A DNA stretch of 35,569 bases from assembly GCA_031397815.1 (NCBI GenBank), contig JANNMJ010000125.1, positions 1-35,569 of the forward strand, written 5' to 3'. This document shows positions 1 through 8,458 of the stretch, piece by piece. How positions within the stretch are numbered: position 1 is the first letter of the stretch; each line of letters starts with the position of its first letter. This stretch comes from JANNMJ01 sp031397815 (lineage in GTDB: Bacteria > Bacteroidota > Bacteroidia > Cytophagales > Hymenobacteraceae). The notes beneath the pieces are model-generated. The model did not search any database. It worked only from the letters and a program-made list of their open reading frames with translations, and was not told the origin of the DNA. Both the position numbers and the translations under genes were made by a program.

Positions 1-413
1 CTCCCGAAAGAGCAGGAGAAGATCCTGAAAATGGTGGGCGTCACAGCCCAAGACGGACCGCCATTGGCGCGGCGTTCGCAGGCTCTCGGTGGTAAGTTGC
101 ATCCCCAAAGTTCGCCCGTGGCCGCCGTCGCAACAAGTCTATTTAACTTTAACACTTGTGCTTGTCGAAGTTGAGTCATTGATTCATTCGCAGCAGTGCT
201 GACACCCATTGAAGCTGGAAAATCCTGTGTCGAGATAGTGCCATCGGGTTTGATAAGGGTCATTCGGTAAAATTCCTTTGTCGAGAATGAGCTAACTATC
301 ACTCGGCGAGTAGTCACCATCATATACCCCGTCGGTTCCCCTTCCTTCGGCAGAAACGCGAACGATCCGGCTGCCATCACCAGCAGCGCCACCAAATAAA
401 CCAGCTTTTTCAT
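1..413 (-). CDS. Exported hypothetical protein, 3' end cut off by window edge
   Basis: A minus-strand reading frame opens at the ATG at 413 and stays open to base 1, giving at least 137 residues. The N-terminus (MKKLVYLVALLVMAAGSFAF) is a clear signal peptide with a basic start, a hydrophobic core and small residues before the likely cleavage site. The next ~75 residues look like an ordinary soluble protein and contain a stretch ending in a typical 'LRQAQVLKLNRL' helix. After that the composition becomes odd (rich in Cys, Arg and Pro from about residue 103), and another frame reads more smoothly, so a frameshift near base 95-105 is possible. I do not recognise the family. Small exported proteins of this kind are common in Cytophagales. 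No neighbour suggests a function. Confidence 0.55.
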   Translation of the reverse strand, partial: MKKLVYLVALLVMAAGSFAFLPKEGEPTGYMMVTTRRVIVSSFSTKEFYRMTLIKPDGTISTQDFPASMGVSTAANESMTQLRQAQVLKLNRLVATAATGELWGCNLPPRACERRANGGPSWAVTPTIFRIFSCSFG

Positions 414-519
414 CAGTAGAGAAAGAATAACGCGCTGCGACGTTGCGGCGGGTTGCCGAAGCTACTTCTCTGGTGCCGATTCGCCTCGCAAATCTTTCCT
501 CTGCCCAATGACTATCGCT

Positions 520-1758
520 TTAGCGTAACTTTTTGAAAGCGACCATCTCTGCTCGCCCGCAAGCGATACCGGGCGACGCGGCAAACACTCGATCCACGAA
601 CTTATCGAACCGCTGAGCTAGGTTTATGGTATGCTGCCGCAGGTTATTTCGGACCGCTGGGTCACTCAGCAATTGGTGTGCTTGCACTCGCGCTGCCCGA
701 AGCTCTTCATCAATTCCGACTTCCCTAGCCGCCTCCCCAATCAAGGATATCCACCACAATGGACGCAATTGGTGCCGCTTCTTAGTGAGCAGACAAAGCA
801 AGTGTTTCGCTACGTGCAGCGTTTGCAGCAGTAGCAAAGCTTGTAAGAGCGTGAAGCGCAGGTGACTGGTCGAGGTGGCCGTTTCAAAACGTTGGCGCTC
901 AGCCTGAACGGCATCAGGAAATGCGAAGCCGTGCAGTGAGCGGAAGGTTAAATAAAACCTCTCCACCGTACAAATTACCCCGAAACGGGGAATCAGCGTG
1001 AGCAGCACCCGAACGACTTCCAGCTCTTTTTGCGAGAAGGAAAACGAGTTAGGCGCCCAATATTGCGTCGGGTCTCGTTTGACGGCCTTGGGGCGTGGCG
1101 GCGGTGGGGGAGGGGGCGGCGGGAGCGTCAGCTTGTGCAGGAATCGCTCAATTAACGCGTCTATTTCGGGTGCTGCGTCCGTGAAAAGTGCTTCCAGCTG
1201 CGTGCGCCGCTCAGCCCAGTTCGCTAGAACGGCGCGCTTTTCAGGCGCATCGGGGAGGGGCGAGGCGGCGTGTGCGTCATACTCGCCAATAAACCAGCGT
1301 TCGAGCAGCGGCGCCGACTCGCGCACGTAGGCGATGCTAGTATCAATGGCGGCACTGATTTCGGCTCCGGAAAGCGTCTCCGAAGTTGCCATATCCTCAA
1401 ACAATGGCCGTAACGGGCTTTCAAGCGCCAACCGCCCGACGAGCATCGTGTAATGATAATCGGGGAGCCTGTCGAGCCAGATAATCTGGAGCGCCTTCGT
1501 GTCCTGTATATCGCTCAGGAGCTTGAATACGCGCTTATTAAGCCCGGTTCGGCGCTGTATTTCCGCAACAAACGGGCTTTTATGTCCGATTTTCCACAGC
1601 AGCTCGCAAGCGGCGATGTGGGTATCCAGAATCGGCCAGAGCCATTGGTACGAGGCGGGAGTACCAGCGGGCGCGTGGGCTGCTGCGCCGTGGTGAGTAT
1701 GGTGGTCGGTATTCGAAAGAACCGCTACCTGTGCGGTAGCATCCGAGGAAATATTCAT
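520..1758 (-). CDS. Hypothetical protein with central polyproline linker
   Basis: Unrecognised protein of 412 residues. I chose the ATG at 1758 (MNISSDATAQ) because the 34 extra residues available upstream (ATG at 1860) look like translated leader sequence. It has two mostly helical halves joined by a run of nine prolines followed by RPKAVKRD at about residues 216-232. The N-terminal half is rich in Leu, Glu and Trp. The C-terminal half contains many Leu/His/Arg residues and a 'LLLLQTLHVAKHLL' amphipathic helix. There is no signal peptide and no convincing membrane segment, so it is probably cytoplasmic. It lies upstream of and divergent from the MBL hydrolase at 1946, with 187 bp between the starts. 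Function unknown; it may be lineage-restricted. Confidence 0.7.
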   Translation of the reverse strand: MNISSDATAQVAVLSNTDHHTHHGAAAHAPAGTPASYQWLWPILDTHIAACELLWKIGHKSPFVAEIQRRTGLNKRVFKLLSDIQDTKALQIIWLDRLPDYHYTMLVGRLALESPLRPLFEDMATSETLSGAEISAAIDTSIAYVRESAPLLERWFIGEYDAHAASPLPDAPEKRAVLANWAERRTQLEALFTDAAPEIDALIERFLHKLTLPPPPPPPPPRPKAVKRDPTQYWAPNSFSFSQKELEVVRVLLTLIPRFGVICTVERFYLTFRSLHGFAFPDAVQAERQRFETATSTSHLRFTLLQALLLLQTLHVAKHLLCLLTKKRHQLRPLWWISLIGEAAREVGIDEELRAARVQAHQLLSDPAVRNNLRQHTINLAQRFDKFVDRVFAASPGIACGRAEMVAFKKLR

Positions 1759-1945
1759 CAGTAGGAACAGAAACTTACCCTTAAGAAAAAACGGCCTTTG
1801 CGGCTGCCCGGGGAAGCATACAGGGTACACTTCAATGCGAAGAAAGCACATAGAAATCAAATAGGGGTCGATACAATACGCGGGCCCTTGCTTCGTCAGC
1901 CCCGTTAAGGGCGTTAGTTTGCCCTAGCGCTTGGTTAGCTCCCTT

Positions 1946-3103
1946 ATGACCCGTAATAATTTTCTGAAAACGGCCGGTGCGGCCGGTGCCGCCGCCCTGC
2001 TCCTGCCAACTAATCTGCTGGCCGAGCCGGGGCCGAGCGTAGGGGGTTCGCCTTCGATGCTGCCGTCGCCGTCGTCGTCTGGGCCGTCGCCCGTCACGTC
2101 GCTTCTGCAGAAGGCCCGGCGCGAGGGGCGGAAGTACCTCAATCCCGTGCCGACCGAGACCATCGTGCCCGGCCAAAGCCTGCGGATGCTGCGCGATTGG
2201 ATCGGCGGCGACCAGGAGCGCACGCCCGCCGCGCCAGTTGGGCCGTTCCGGACCGACCCCGCGATTTACGCTACGTCCCCCGCCACCGGGCTGCGCCTGA
2301 CGTGGTTCGGCCACTCGTCGAGCTTGTTGGAAATCGACGGTTACCGCCTTCTGCTCGACCCTGTATGGGGTGAGCGAGCGTCGGTGACGTCATTCGTCGG
2401 GCCGAAACGGTTTTTCCCGCCGACCCTCGCCCTCGCGCAGCTTCCGCCGCTCGATGCCGTGCTCATCTCCCACGACCATTACGACCACCTCGACGCCCCC
2501 ACCATTCGGGAGCTAGCGACCACGGAAGTACCTTTTTACTGTCCGCTCGGCGTTGGCGCGCACTTGCTCGGCTGGGGCATCCCCGCACACCGCATCCACG
2601 AGCTTGACTGGACCGACGATGCTGTTATCGGTGCCGATTTGCGGCTGATTGCGCTGCCCACCCGCCACGGTTCCGGGCGGGTGAACCTGCCGAACCAGAC
2701 GCTTTGGGCATCTTTCGCGCTCATCGGCCCCAAACACAAGGTGTACTACGGCGCCGATTCCGGCCCGTGCGATGCGCTTTTCCGGGAAATCGGCGCCGCT
2801 TACGGCCCTTTTGATCTGACGATGCTCGAAATCGGCGCTTACGGCACGCAATGGCCCTACATCCATATGGGGCCGACGAATGCCATCCGCACGCATCAGC
2901 TGCTGGGCGGCGGCGTGTTGCTGCCGATTCATTGGGGGCTGTTCAATCTGGCGTTTCACGGCTGGCGCGAGCCGGTCGAGCAAGTTATCGGGCTGGCCGA
3001 GCCGTTCGAAATTCCCCTTCTGCTGCCGATGCCCGGCGCCCCCACCGACGTAACCCCCAGCGGAATGGTGGCGCGGTGGTGGGAAGCACCGCCACTGGCC
3101 TGA
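1946..3103 (+). CDS. Exported MBL-fold metal-dependent hydrolase (UlaG/NAPE-PLD-like)
   Basis: A 385-residue metallo-beta-lactamase superfamily protein. The ATG at 1946 gives MTRNNFLKTAGAAGAAALLL, a signal peptide; it resembles a degenerate Tat signal but has one Arg rather than two. A TTG five codons upstream is the alternative start. The metal site is intact: HDHYDH at residues 176-181, a further His at about 241 (PTRHGSG), Asp at about 271 (YGADSG), and a late His at about 329 (PIHWGLF). The strand 'LTWFGHSSSLLEIDGYRLLLD' region is typical of the UlaG/NAPE-PLD-like branch, so the substrate may be a phosphodiester or lactone, but it cannot be read from sequence. A paralog with the same layout is at 23907-25046. 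It is followed by a possible terminator and stands alone. Confidence 0.88.
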   Translation: MTRNNFLKTAGAAGAAALLLPTNLLAEPGPSVGGSPSMLPSPSSSGPSPVTSLLQKARREGRKYLNPVPTETIVPGQSLRMLRDWIGGDQERTPAAPVGPFRTDPAIYATSPATGLRLTWFGHSSSLLEIDGYRLLLDPVWGERASVTSFVGPKRFFPPTLALAQLPPLDAVLISHDHYDHLDAPTIRELATTEVPFYCPLGVGAHLLGWGIPAHRIHELDWTDDAVIGADLRLIALPTRHGSGRVNLPNQTLWASFALIGPKHKVYYGADSGPCDALFREIGAAYGPFDLTMLEIGAYGTQWPYIHMGPTNAIRTHQLLGGGVLLPIHWGLFNLAFHGWREPVEQVIGLAEPFEIPLLLPMPGAPTDVTPSGMVARWWEAPPLA

Positions 3104-3114
3104 GGCTAAACACG

Positions 3115-3156
3115 GGCGCGGCGGAGAATACTTCGGCGCCTCTTTAGTTCTTTTTA
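3115..3156 (+). terminator. Possible rho-independent terminator after MBL hydrolase
   Basis: An imperfect hairpin (GGCGC at 3115-3119 pairing with GCGCC at 3136-3140, with an inner GGAG/CTTC helix around an AATA loop) is followed by a T-rich stretch (TCTTTAGTTCTTTTT). It separates the hydrolase gene from the cox operon. The stem has a bulge, so this is a moderate call. Confidence 0.4.
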
Positions 3157-3307
3157 GCGCTTGATTTGAGCGCACTCAGTTACTGTGCGTTGCTGCGCTT
3201 CGGGCGTAAGTCACTACGTAAGCGCAGGTTACCGACGCCAGTGGGCAGCGCAGCCGACGGCGGTGGTGCTACGGCCATGATTCGAGTTCTTCAAACAAAA
3301 TGTACGG

Positions 3308-3339
3308 TTTGCTGCTTGGATACGCGTTGCCTACTTTTG
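3308..3339 (+). promoter_or_regulatory. Candidate Bacteroidota promoter for the cox operon
   Basis: TTTG at 3308-3311, a 20-bp spacer, and TACTTTTG at 3332-3339 match the Bacteroidota housekeeping consensus (-33 TTTG, -7 TAnnTTTG). The -7 box ends only four bases before the coxB ATG at 3344, so transcription would begin at or next to the start codon (a leaderless mRNA). Either the operon mRNA is leaderless or the real promoter lies further up the 240-bp intergenic region, where I see nothing else clear. Confidence 0.35.
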
Positions 3340-3343
3340 CTGT

Positions 3344-4393
3344 ATGAAACTCGCTCTGCTGCTCGCGGGAATCCTGGTGCTCGTCGTTCTCGGCCTGCTC
3401 TTCCGCCTCCAGGTTCTGACTGCCATCTTCTCCGGGTCCTCGAAACGACCGATTGGGGTAAGTAATAAGGTCAATGCGTTACTGATGCCAGTTTTTCTGG
3501 TACTCGGTGGCGGGGCCTTCGTATGGTCGTTCCTGGCCTACTATAAGGATACGGTGATTCCGGTGGCTTCGGTCCACGGGGTGAAGCTGGATTCGATGTT
3601 TTGGCTGTCGATGGGCATCATTATGATCGCCCTCGTCATCACACAGATTCTGCTCTTCGTGTATGCCTACAAGTATCAGCATCAGGAAGGCAAGCGGGCC
3701 TACTTCTTCCCCCACAACAACAAGGTTGAGATTATCTGGACGACCATCCCCGCAGTGGTGATGGCCATTCTGATTTTCAACGGTTGGAAACAGTGGGCCG
3801 ATATCACGGGTCCGGCGCCGAAAGATTCGGTCGTTCTGGAAGTGATGGGCAAGCAGTTCAACTGGATGGTGCGTTACCCCGGTGCCGATGCTCAGCTCGG
3901 TAACCTCAACTATCGTCTCATCGACGCCACCAACGAGTGGGGCTTCGACTTCAACGACAAGCACGGTCTCGACGACTTCACGCCGCGCGAGATTCACCTC
4001 CCGAAAGGCCGTCCGGTCCTCGTCCGGATTCGCGCCCGCGACGTGATCCACGGCATGTACATGCCGCACTTCCGCGCTCAGATGTACGCCGTGCCGGGGA
4101 TGCCGACGCAATTCTGGTTCACCCCGACCAAGACGACCGAAGAGATGCGCACCGAAACCGGTAACGCAAACTTCAATTACGAGCTGGCCTGCTCGCAGAT
4201 TTGCGGCCGGGGCCACTTCGCGATGAAGATGGCCGTCATCGTCGACGATGAAACCGATTACGCCGCCTGGGTGGCTCAGCAGAAGAGCTTTACCTCGGAA
4301 CATCCGGAAGTAATGGCCAATCTGAAACCTACGGTTGAGCCTGCTGTTACACAGGCGCAAACCACGGCTACCAAGCAAGCCGCCGCGCTGTAA
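3344..4393 (+). CDS. coxB: Cytochrome c oxidase subunit II
   Basis: A 349-residue CuA subunit of an aa3-type oxidase. It accepts electrons from cytochrome c and passes them to heme a in subunit I. An N-terminal signal/anchor helix (residues 2-20) is followed by two membrane helices (about residues 47-67 and 85-110) and a periplasmic cupredoxin domain. The CuA ligands are all present: His236 (DVIHGMYMP), Cys283, Cys287, His291 and Met294 in CSQICGRGHFAM. There is no CxxCH motif, so unlike caa3 enzymes it has no fused cytochrome c domain. The start at ATG 3344 fits the family N-terminus. It is the first gene of the cox operon, 67 bp before coxA. The alternative complex III genes that often precede coxB in Bacteroidota are not here. 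Confidence 0.96.
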   Translation: MKLALLLAGILVLVVLGLLFRLQVLTAIFSGSSKRPIGVSNKVNALLMPVFLVLGGGAFVWSFLAYYKDTVIPVASVHGVKLDSMFWLSMGIIMIALVITQILLFVYAYKYQHQEGKRAYFFPHNNKVEIIWTTIPAVVMAILIFNGWKQWADITGPAPKDSVVLEVMGKQFNWMVRYPGADAQLGNLNYRLIDATNEWGFDFNDKHGLDDFTPREIHLPKGRPVLVRIRARDVIHGMYMPHFRAQMYAVPGMPTQFWFTPTKTTEEMRTETGNANFNYELACSQICGRGHFAMKMAVIVDDETDYAAWVAQQKSFTSEHPEVMANLKPTVEPAVTQAQTTATKQAAAL

Positions 4394-4460
4394 GCGGGGC
4401 TTGGGTACCAAAAGAATCTCGATTACGACGACTGACTTTTTCTCCGATTTCCAGAAACCA

Positions 4461-6317
4461 ATGGCAGCTGATCTGACGAATCCCGGCGTCCCGGTGGAGG
4501 TCGCGCTCGGCCACGGCCACGAGGCCCACGCACACGACGAGCACGATCACGAGCACCACGACGAGCACTGGCTCTTCAAGTACGTGTTCAGCCAGGACCA
4601 CAAGATGATTGCGAAGCAATTCCTCATTTCGGGGATGCTGTGGGCAATTATCGGCGGTACCCTGTCGAGTCTGTTCCGCATTCAGCTTGGCTGGCCGAAG
4701 GCCGAGCTTAGCTGGTTGGAGCCGCTGTTGGGCGGCTGGGTTTCGGGCGGTAAGCTCGACCCTGAGTTCTACCTCGCAATGGTCACGATGCACGGAACCA
4801 TCATGGTGTTCTTCGTGCTGACGGCCGGCCTGTCGGGGACGTTCTCGAACCTGCTGATTCCGCTTCAGATCGGCGCACGCGATATGGCGTCGGGGTTCAT
4901 GAACATGCTCTCGTACTGGTTCTTCTTCCTGTCGAGCATCCTGATGTTCACGTCGCTCTTCCTGAGCACCGGCCCGGCTTCGGCGGGCTGGACGATCTAC
5001 CCGCCGCTTTCGGCTCTGCCGCAGGCGATGCCCGGCTCGGGTGCTGGTATGACGCTCTGGCTCTGCTCGATGGCGATCTTTATCGTATCGTCGCTGCTCG
5101 GCTCGCTTAACTACGTGACCACCGTCATCAACCTGCGGACGCAGGGGATGTCGATGACGAAGCTGCCGCTCACGATCTGGGCGTTCACGCTGACGGCCGT
5201 GTTGGGTATCCTGTCGTTCCCGGTTCTGCTGTCGGCGGCGCTGCTGCTGATTTTCGACCGCTCGTTCGGCACCTCGTTCTTCCTCTCCGATATCTACATC
5301 GGTGGTCAGGCGTTGAGCAACACTGGCGGTTCGCCGATCCTGTTCCAGCATTTGTTCTGGTTCCTTGGTCACCCGGAAGTGTACATCGTGATCCTGCCGG
5401 GCTTCGGTATGGTGTCGGAAATCATCGCTACCAACTCGCGTAAGCCGATCTTCGGTTACCGCGCGATGATCGGTTCGATGCTCGGCATCTCGCTGCTCTC
5501 GTTCATCGTGTGGGCGCACCATATGTTCATCACGGGGATGAATCCGTTCCTCGGGTCGGTGTTCATGTTCCTGACGCTCATCATTGCGGTGCCGTCGGCG
5601 GTGAAGGTGTTTAACTGGATTGCCACGCTCTGGCGAGGTAACATCCGGTTCACTGCCGCGATGCTCTTCTCGATTGGCTTCGTTTCGCTGTTCATCTCCG
5701 GTGGTCTGACGGGTATCATCCTCGGAAACGCCACCCTCGATATACAGCTGCACGACACGTACTTCGTCGTGGCTCACTTCCACTTGGTGATGGGTTCGTC
5801 GGCCTTCTTCGGAATGTTCGCCGGGGTTTATCACTGGTTCCCGAAGATGTTTGGTCGGATGATGGACGAGAAGCTTGGCTACATCCACTTCTGGCTCTCG
5901 TTCCTCGGCGTATACCTCGTCTTCTTGCCGATGCACTACGTAGGTATCGCCGGTTTCCCCCGCCGTTACTACGCCTGGACGGGCTTCGACACCTTCTCGT
6001 CGTTCGCTGACTTGAACATGTTCATCTCGGTCGCCGCGATCATCTCGTTCATCGCGCAGTTCGTCTTCCTCTTCAACTTCGTTTACTCGATCTTCCGCGG
6101 TCGTCGGGCTACCCAAAACCCTTGGAACGGCACGACCCTCGAATGGACGACTCCTGTCGAAGGCATCCACGGCAACTGGCCGGGCGCAATCCCGACGGTT
6201 TACCGCTGGCCTTACGACTATTCGAAGCCCGGTGCCGTCGAGGACTTCATCCCGCAAACGGTGCCGTTCTCGGAGACGACTTCCTCTAACCTGCCGCACG
6301 AACAGGAGTACGAGTAG
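4461..6317 (+). CDS. coxA: Cytochrome c oxidase subunit I
   Basis: The 618-residue catalytic subunit, reducing O2 to water and pumping protons. ATG 4461 gives MAADLTNPG; the reading frame is open further upstream but there overlaps coxB. Heme and copper ligands are all visible: His111 and His441 for low-spin heme a, His439 for heme a3, and His304, His353 and His354 for CuB. Tyr308 in HPEVY is the residue cross-linked to His304, and Glu306 in the same motif indicates an A1-type oxidase. About twelve membrane helices follow. The N-terminus carries an unusual-looking His/Asp/Glu-rich segment (about residues 15-35, GHGHEAHAHDEHDHEHHDEH), seen in related Bacteroidota proteins and possibly metal-binding (inference). 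Confidence 0.97.
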   Translation: MAADLTNPGVPVEVALGHGHEAHAHDEHDHEHHDEHWLFKYVFSQDHKMIAKQFLISGMLWAIIGGTLSSLFRIQLGWPKAELSWLEPLLGGWVSGGKLDPEFYLAMVTMHGTIMVFFVLTAGLSGTFSNLLIPLQIGARDMASGFMNMLSYWFFFLSSILMFTSLFLSTGPASAGWTIYPPLSALPQAMPGSGAGMTLWLCSMAIFIVSSLLGSLNYVTTVINLRTQGMSMTKLPLTIWAFTLTAVLGILSFPVLLSAALLLIFDRSFGTSFFLSDIYIGGQALSNTGGSPILFQHLFWFLGHPEVYIVILPGFGMVSEIIATNSRKPIFGYRAMIGSMLGISLLSFIVWAHHMFITGMNPFLGSVFMFLTLIIAVPSAVKVFNWIATLWRGNIRFTAAMLFSIGFVSLFISGGLTGIILGNATLDIQLHDTYFVVAHFHLVMGSSAFFGMFAGVYHWFPKMFGRMMDEKLGYIHFWLSFLGVYLVFLPMHYVGIAGFPRRYYAWTGFDTFSSFADLNMFISVAAIISFIAQFVFLFNFVYSIFRGRRATQNPWNGTTLEWTTPVEGIHGNWPGAIPTVYRWPYDYSKPGAVEDFIPQTVPFSETTSSNLPHEQEYE

Positions 6318-6397
6318 AAGTTTTCGGTTACCGCCGATTGATACTCAGCTGAGCATCAGTTTACGATAGCCGGGGACCCGCAACCAGAAAATTCGCA

Positions 6398-7543
6398 ATG
6401 TCCAAGCCGCGCCCGTCGTCCACGCTACCGCCGTTTGTCCGGCGGTTCCGGACGACGGGCGCGGTCACGTTGTGGGCCGTCTACCTGCTGATTCTGGTCG
6501 GCGGCATCGTGCGGGGCACGGGCGCCGGAATGGGCTGTCCCGACTGGCCGAAATGCTTCGGCCGCTGGGTACCGCCCACCTCCGCCACCGACCTTCCCGC
6601 CGATTACAAGGAAACCTACCGCGCCGGGCGCATCGTGAAGAACCAGCAAGTCGCGGCCCGGCTCGATAAGATGGGTTTTCACGAAGTAGCGGAGAACATC
6701 TTCCGGAACCCGGCCTCGTTCATCGAGACCGATTTCAACGTCACCAAGACGTGGATCGAGTACGTCAACCGGCTCGTCGGCGCCGTTATCGGCCTGTTGA
6801 TTGTGCTGACTTTCGTGTTCTCGTTGCCTTACTGGCGCTTGGATAAAGTGGTGCCCGTCGTAGCCGGTCTTTCCGTGCTGACGGTTGGCGTGCAGGGCTG
6901 GCTGGGCTCATTGGTGGTCAGCACAAATCTGGTTCCGGCGATGGTGACGTGGCATATGGCCCTCGCGCTGGGCTTGCTGGCGCTGCTGCACTACGTCCAT
7001 TTGCGCACTGCGCCGCTGGAAGCGAGCACCACCGCTCCTCCCGACCGCTTGCTCACCGCAATGGCTTGGGGTTTTGTGGCGCTTGTTTTCGGTCAGGTAA
7101 TACTCGGTACGCAGGTTCGCGAGAACATCGACATCGTGGCGGCCCAGCTCAATTACCTCAACCGGGATTTGTGGATCGAGCGGTTGGGGGCTGATTTCAG
7201 CTACCACCGCGCCCTCTCCATGTTGCTGCTGCTGGCGGGCGTGTGGCTGTGCTACCGCGCGTGGGCCACCGGCGAGACCGATTTACAGCGCCGCGCTAAG
7301 TGGCTGGGAGTACTGCTCCTGCTGAACCCGATTATCGGCTTGGGGCTATCGCAATGGGCGATGCCCGCGTGGCTGCAACCGCTGCACCTCACTATCGGCA
7401 CCGGCTTGTTCGGGGCCGCCGTGATGGTGGCGCTGACGGCAGGGCGCCGACCACCGTATCAAAACGAAAAAACACCCGCTGGGGAAGGGGCAAGCCAATC
7501 ATCGGCGCCCGTTGAGCGGTTATCTGTTCCGACTCGTGGTTAA
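6398..7543 (+). CDS. ctaA: Heme A synthase (COX15/CtaA family)
   Basis: A 381-residue integral membrane protein that oxidises the C8 methyl of heme O to a formyl group, making heme A for subunit I. About eight helices are visible. The first is followed by the GCPDWPKC motif (Cys pair near residues 48-54), then a longer periplasmic loop (about residues 55-115) characteristic of the COX15 type. The conserved Glu of helix II is at position 121 in EYVNR; the position usually occupied by a heme-ligand His (EYxHR) is Asn124 here. Other candidate heme ligands are His in TWHMAL, SYHRAL and QPLHLT. The gene overlaps ctaB by about 30 bp, consistent with coupled translation. Confidence 0.93.
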   Translation: MSKPRPSSTLPPFVRRFRTTGAVTLWAVYLLILVGGIVRGTGAGMGCPDWPKCFGRWVPPTSATDLPADYKETYRAGRIVKNQQVAARLDKMGFHEVAENIFRNPASFIETDFNVTKTWIEYVNRLVGAVIGLLIVLTFVFSLPYWRLDKVVPVVAGLSVLTVGVQGWLGSLVVSTNLVPAMVTWHMALALGLLALLHYVHLRTAPLEASTTAPPDRLLTAMAWGFVALVFGQVILGTQVRENIDIVAAQLNYLNRDLWIERLGADFSYHRALSMLLLLAGVWLCYRAWATGETDLQRRAKWLGVLLLLNPIIGLGLSQWAMPAWLQPLHLTIGTGLFGAAVMVALTAGRRPPYQNEKTPAGEGASQSSAPVERLSVPTRG

Positions 7544-8381
7544 GGCCTACATCCAGCTACTCAAATTTCGACTCTCGTTTCTCGTTGCGTTTTCCAGCGC
7601 AATCGGGTACGGGTTGGGCACATCGAACCCGACTTGGCCGCAGACGCTCCTCGTGATGCTGGCGGGGCTGCTGGTGACGGGCGCCGCCAACACCGTCAAT
7701 CAGGTGATTGAGCGCGACCGTGACCAGCTGATGAACCGCACGCTCAAGCGGCCGTTGCCCGAAGGCCGCATCTCGGTGCAGGCGGCAAGCATCTTCGCGG
7801 CCGTCATACTGGTGATTGGGCTGGCGATTCTAGCGTATAGCTTCAACGTGGTAGCGGCAGCGCTGGCGCTGACGTCGTTCATCCTGTACGCCTTCATCTA
7901 CACGCCGCTCAAGCCGATTACGCCGCTCTGCGTGGCCGTAGGCGCCATTCCCGGCGGCTTGCCGCCGATGATTGGCTGGGTGGCCGCTACCGGCTACATC
8001 GGCGCGGAAGCGTGGGTGCTGTTCGGGATTCAGTTTATGTGGCAGTTTCCGCATTTCTGGGCCATCGCGTGGGTGCTTGACGAAGATTACCGGCGGGCAG
8101 GCTTCAAGATGCTCCCGTTCGAAGGCGCTAAAGACATCCGGACCGCCGTGCAGATTATGATCTACACGCTGGTGCTGCTGCCGGTGAGCCTCCTGCCGCT
8201 GATGCTGGGTATGACCGGGAAGACGTCCGCGATGATCGCCATCGTGTGTGGAGTCATCTTCCTCGCCCAAACCTTCTATCTGATGCTGACCTGTTCCAAA
8301 AAAGCGGCGATGAACATCATGTTCGGCTCGTTTTTATACCTGCCGATTGTTCAGATCGCGCTCGTGTTCGACAAAATCTAG
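7512..8381 (+). CDS. ctaB: Protoheme IX farnesyltransferase (heme O synthase)
   Basis: A UbiA-superfamily prenyltransferase (COX10) that adds a farnesyl group to heme B to give heme O, the substrate of CtaA. It has up to 289 residues and about nine membrane helices. The polyprenyl-diphosphate/Mg2+ site is seen as ERDRDQLMNRT followed by KRPLPEGR (about residues 68-85). The start is uncertain: TTG at 7512 (inside the end of ctaA) or GTG at 7536. No ATG fits, since the family N-terminus (AYIQLLKFRLSFLV) begins at about residue 12. Either choice overlaps ctaA, so the two heme-modifying enzymes are probably translationally coupled. Confidence 0.94.
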   Translation: MSGYLFRLVVKAYIQLLKFRLSFLVAFSSAIGYGLGTSNPTWPQTLLVMLAGLLVTGAANTVNQVIERDRDQLMNRTLKRPLPEGRISVQAASIFAAVILVIGLAILAYSFNVVAAALALTSFILYAFIYTPLKPITPLCVAVGAIPGGLPPMIGWVAATGYIGAEAWVLFGIQFMWQFPHFWAIAWVLDEDYRRAGFKMLPFEGAKDIRTAVQIMIYTLVLLPVSLLPLMLGMTGKTSAMIAIVCGVIFLAQTFYLMLTCSKKAAMNIMFGSFLYLPIVQIALVFDKI

Positions 8382-8458
8382 TGTTCCCGGTTTGATTCAG
8401 GCAGTCGCTTTTCGCCGCTGACCTGCTAAGCCGAATCACTTCCTACCAAATCCATCCA

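Noticed and set aside
4368..6299. A 643-codon open frame antisense to coxA
   Set aside because: It is Arg/Glu/His-rich with no domain, and coxA on the other strand has every catalytic residue. It arises from GC-rich codon structure.
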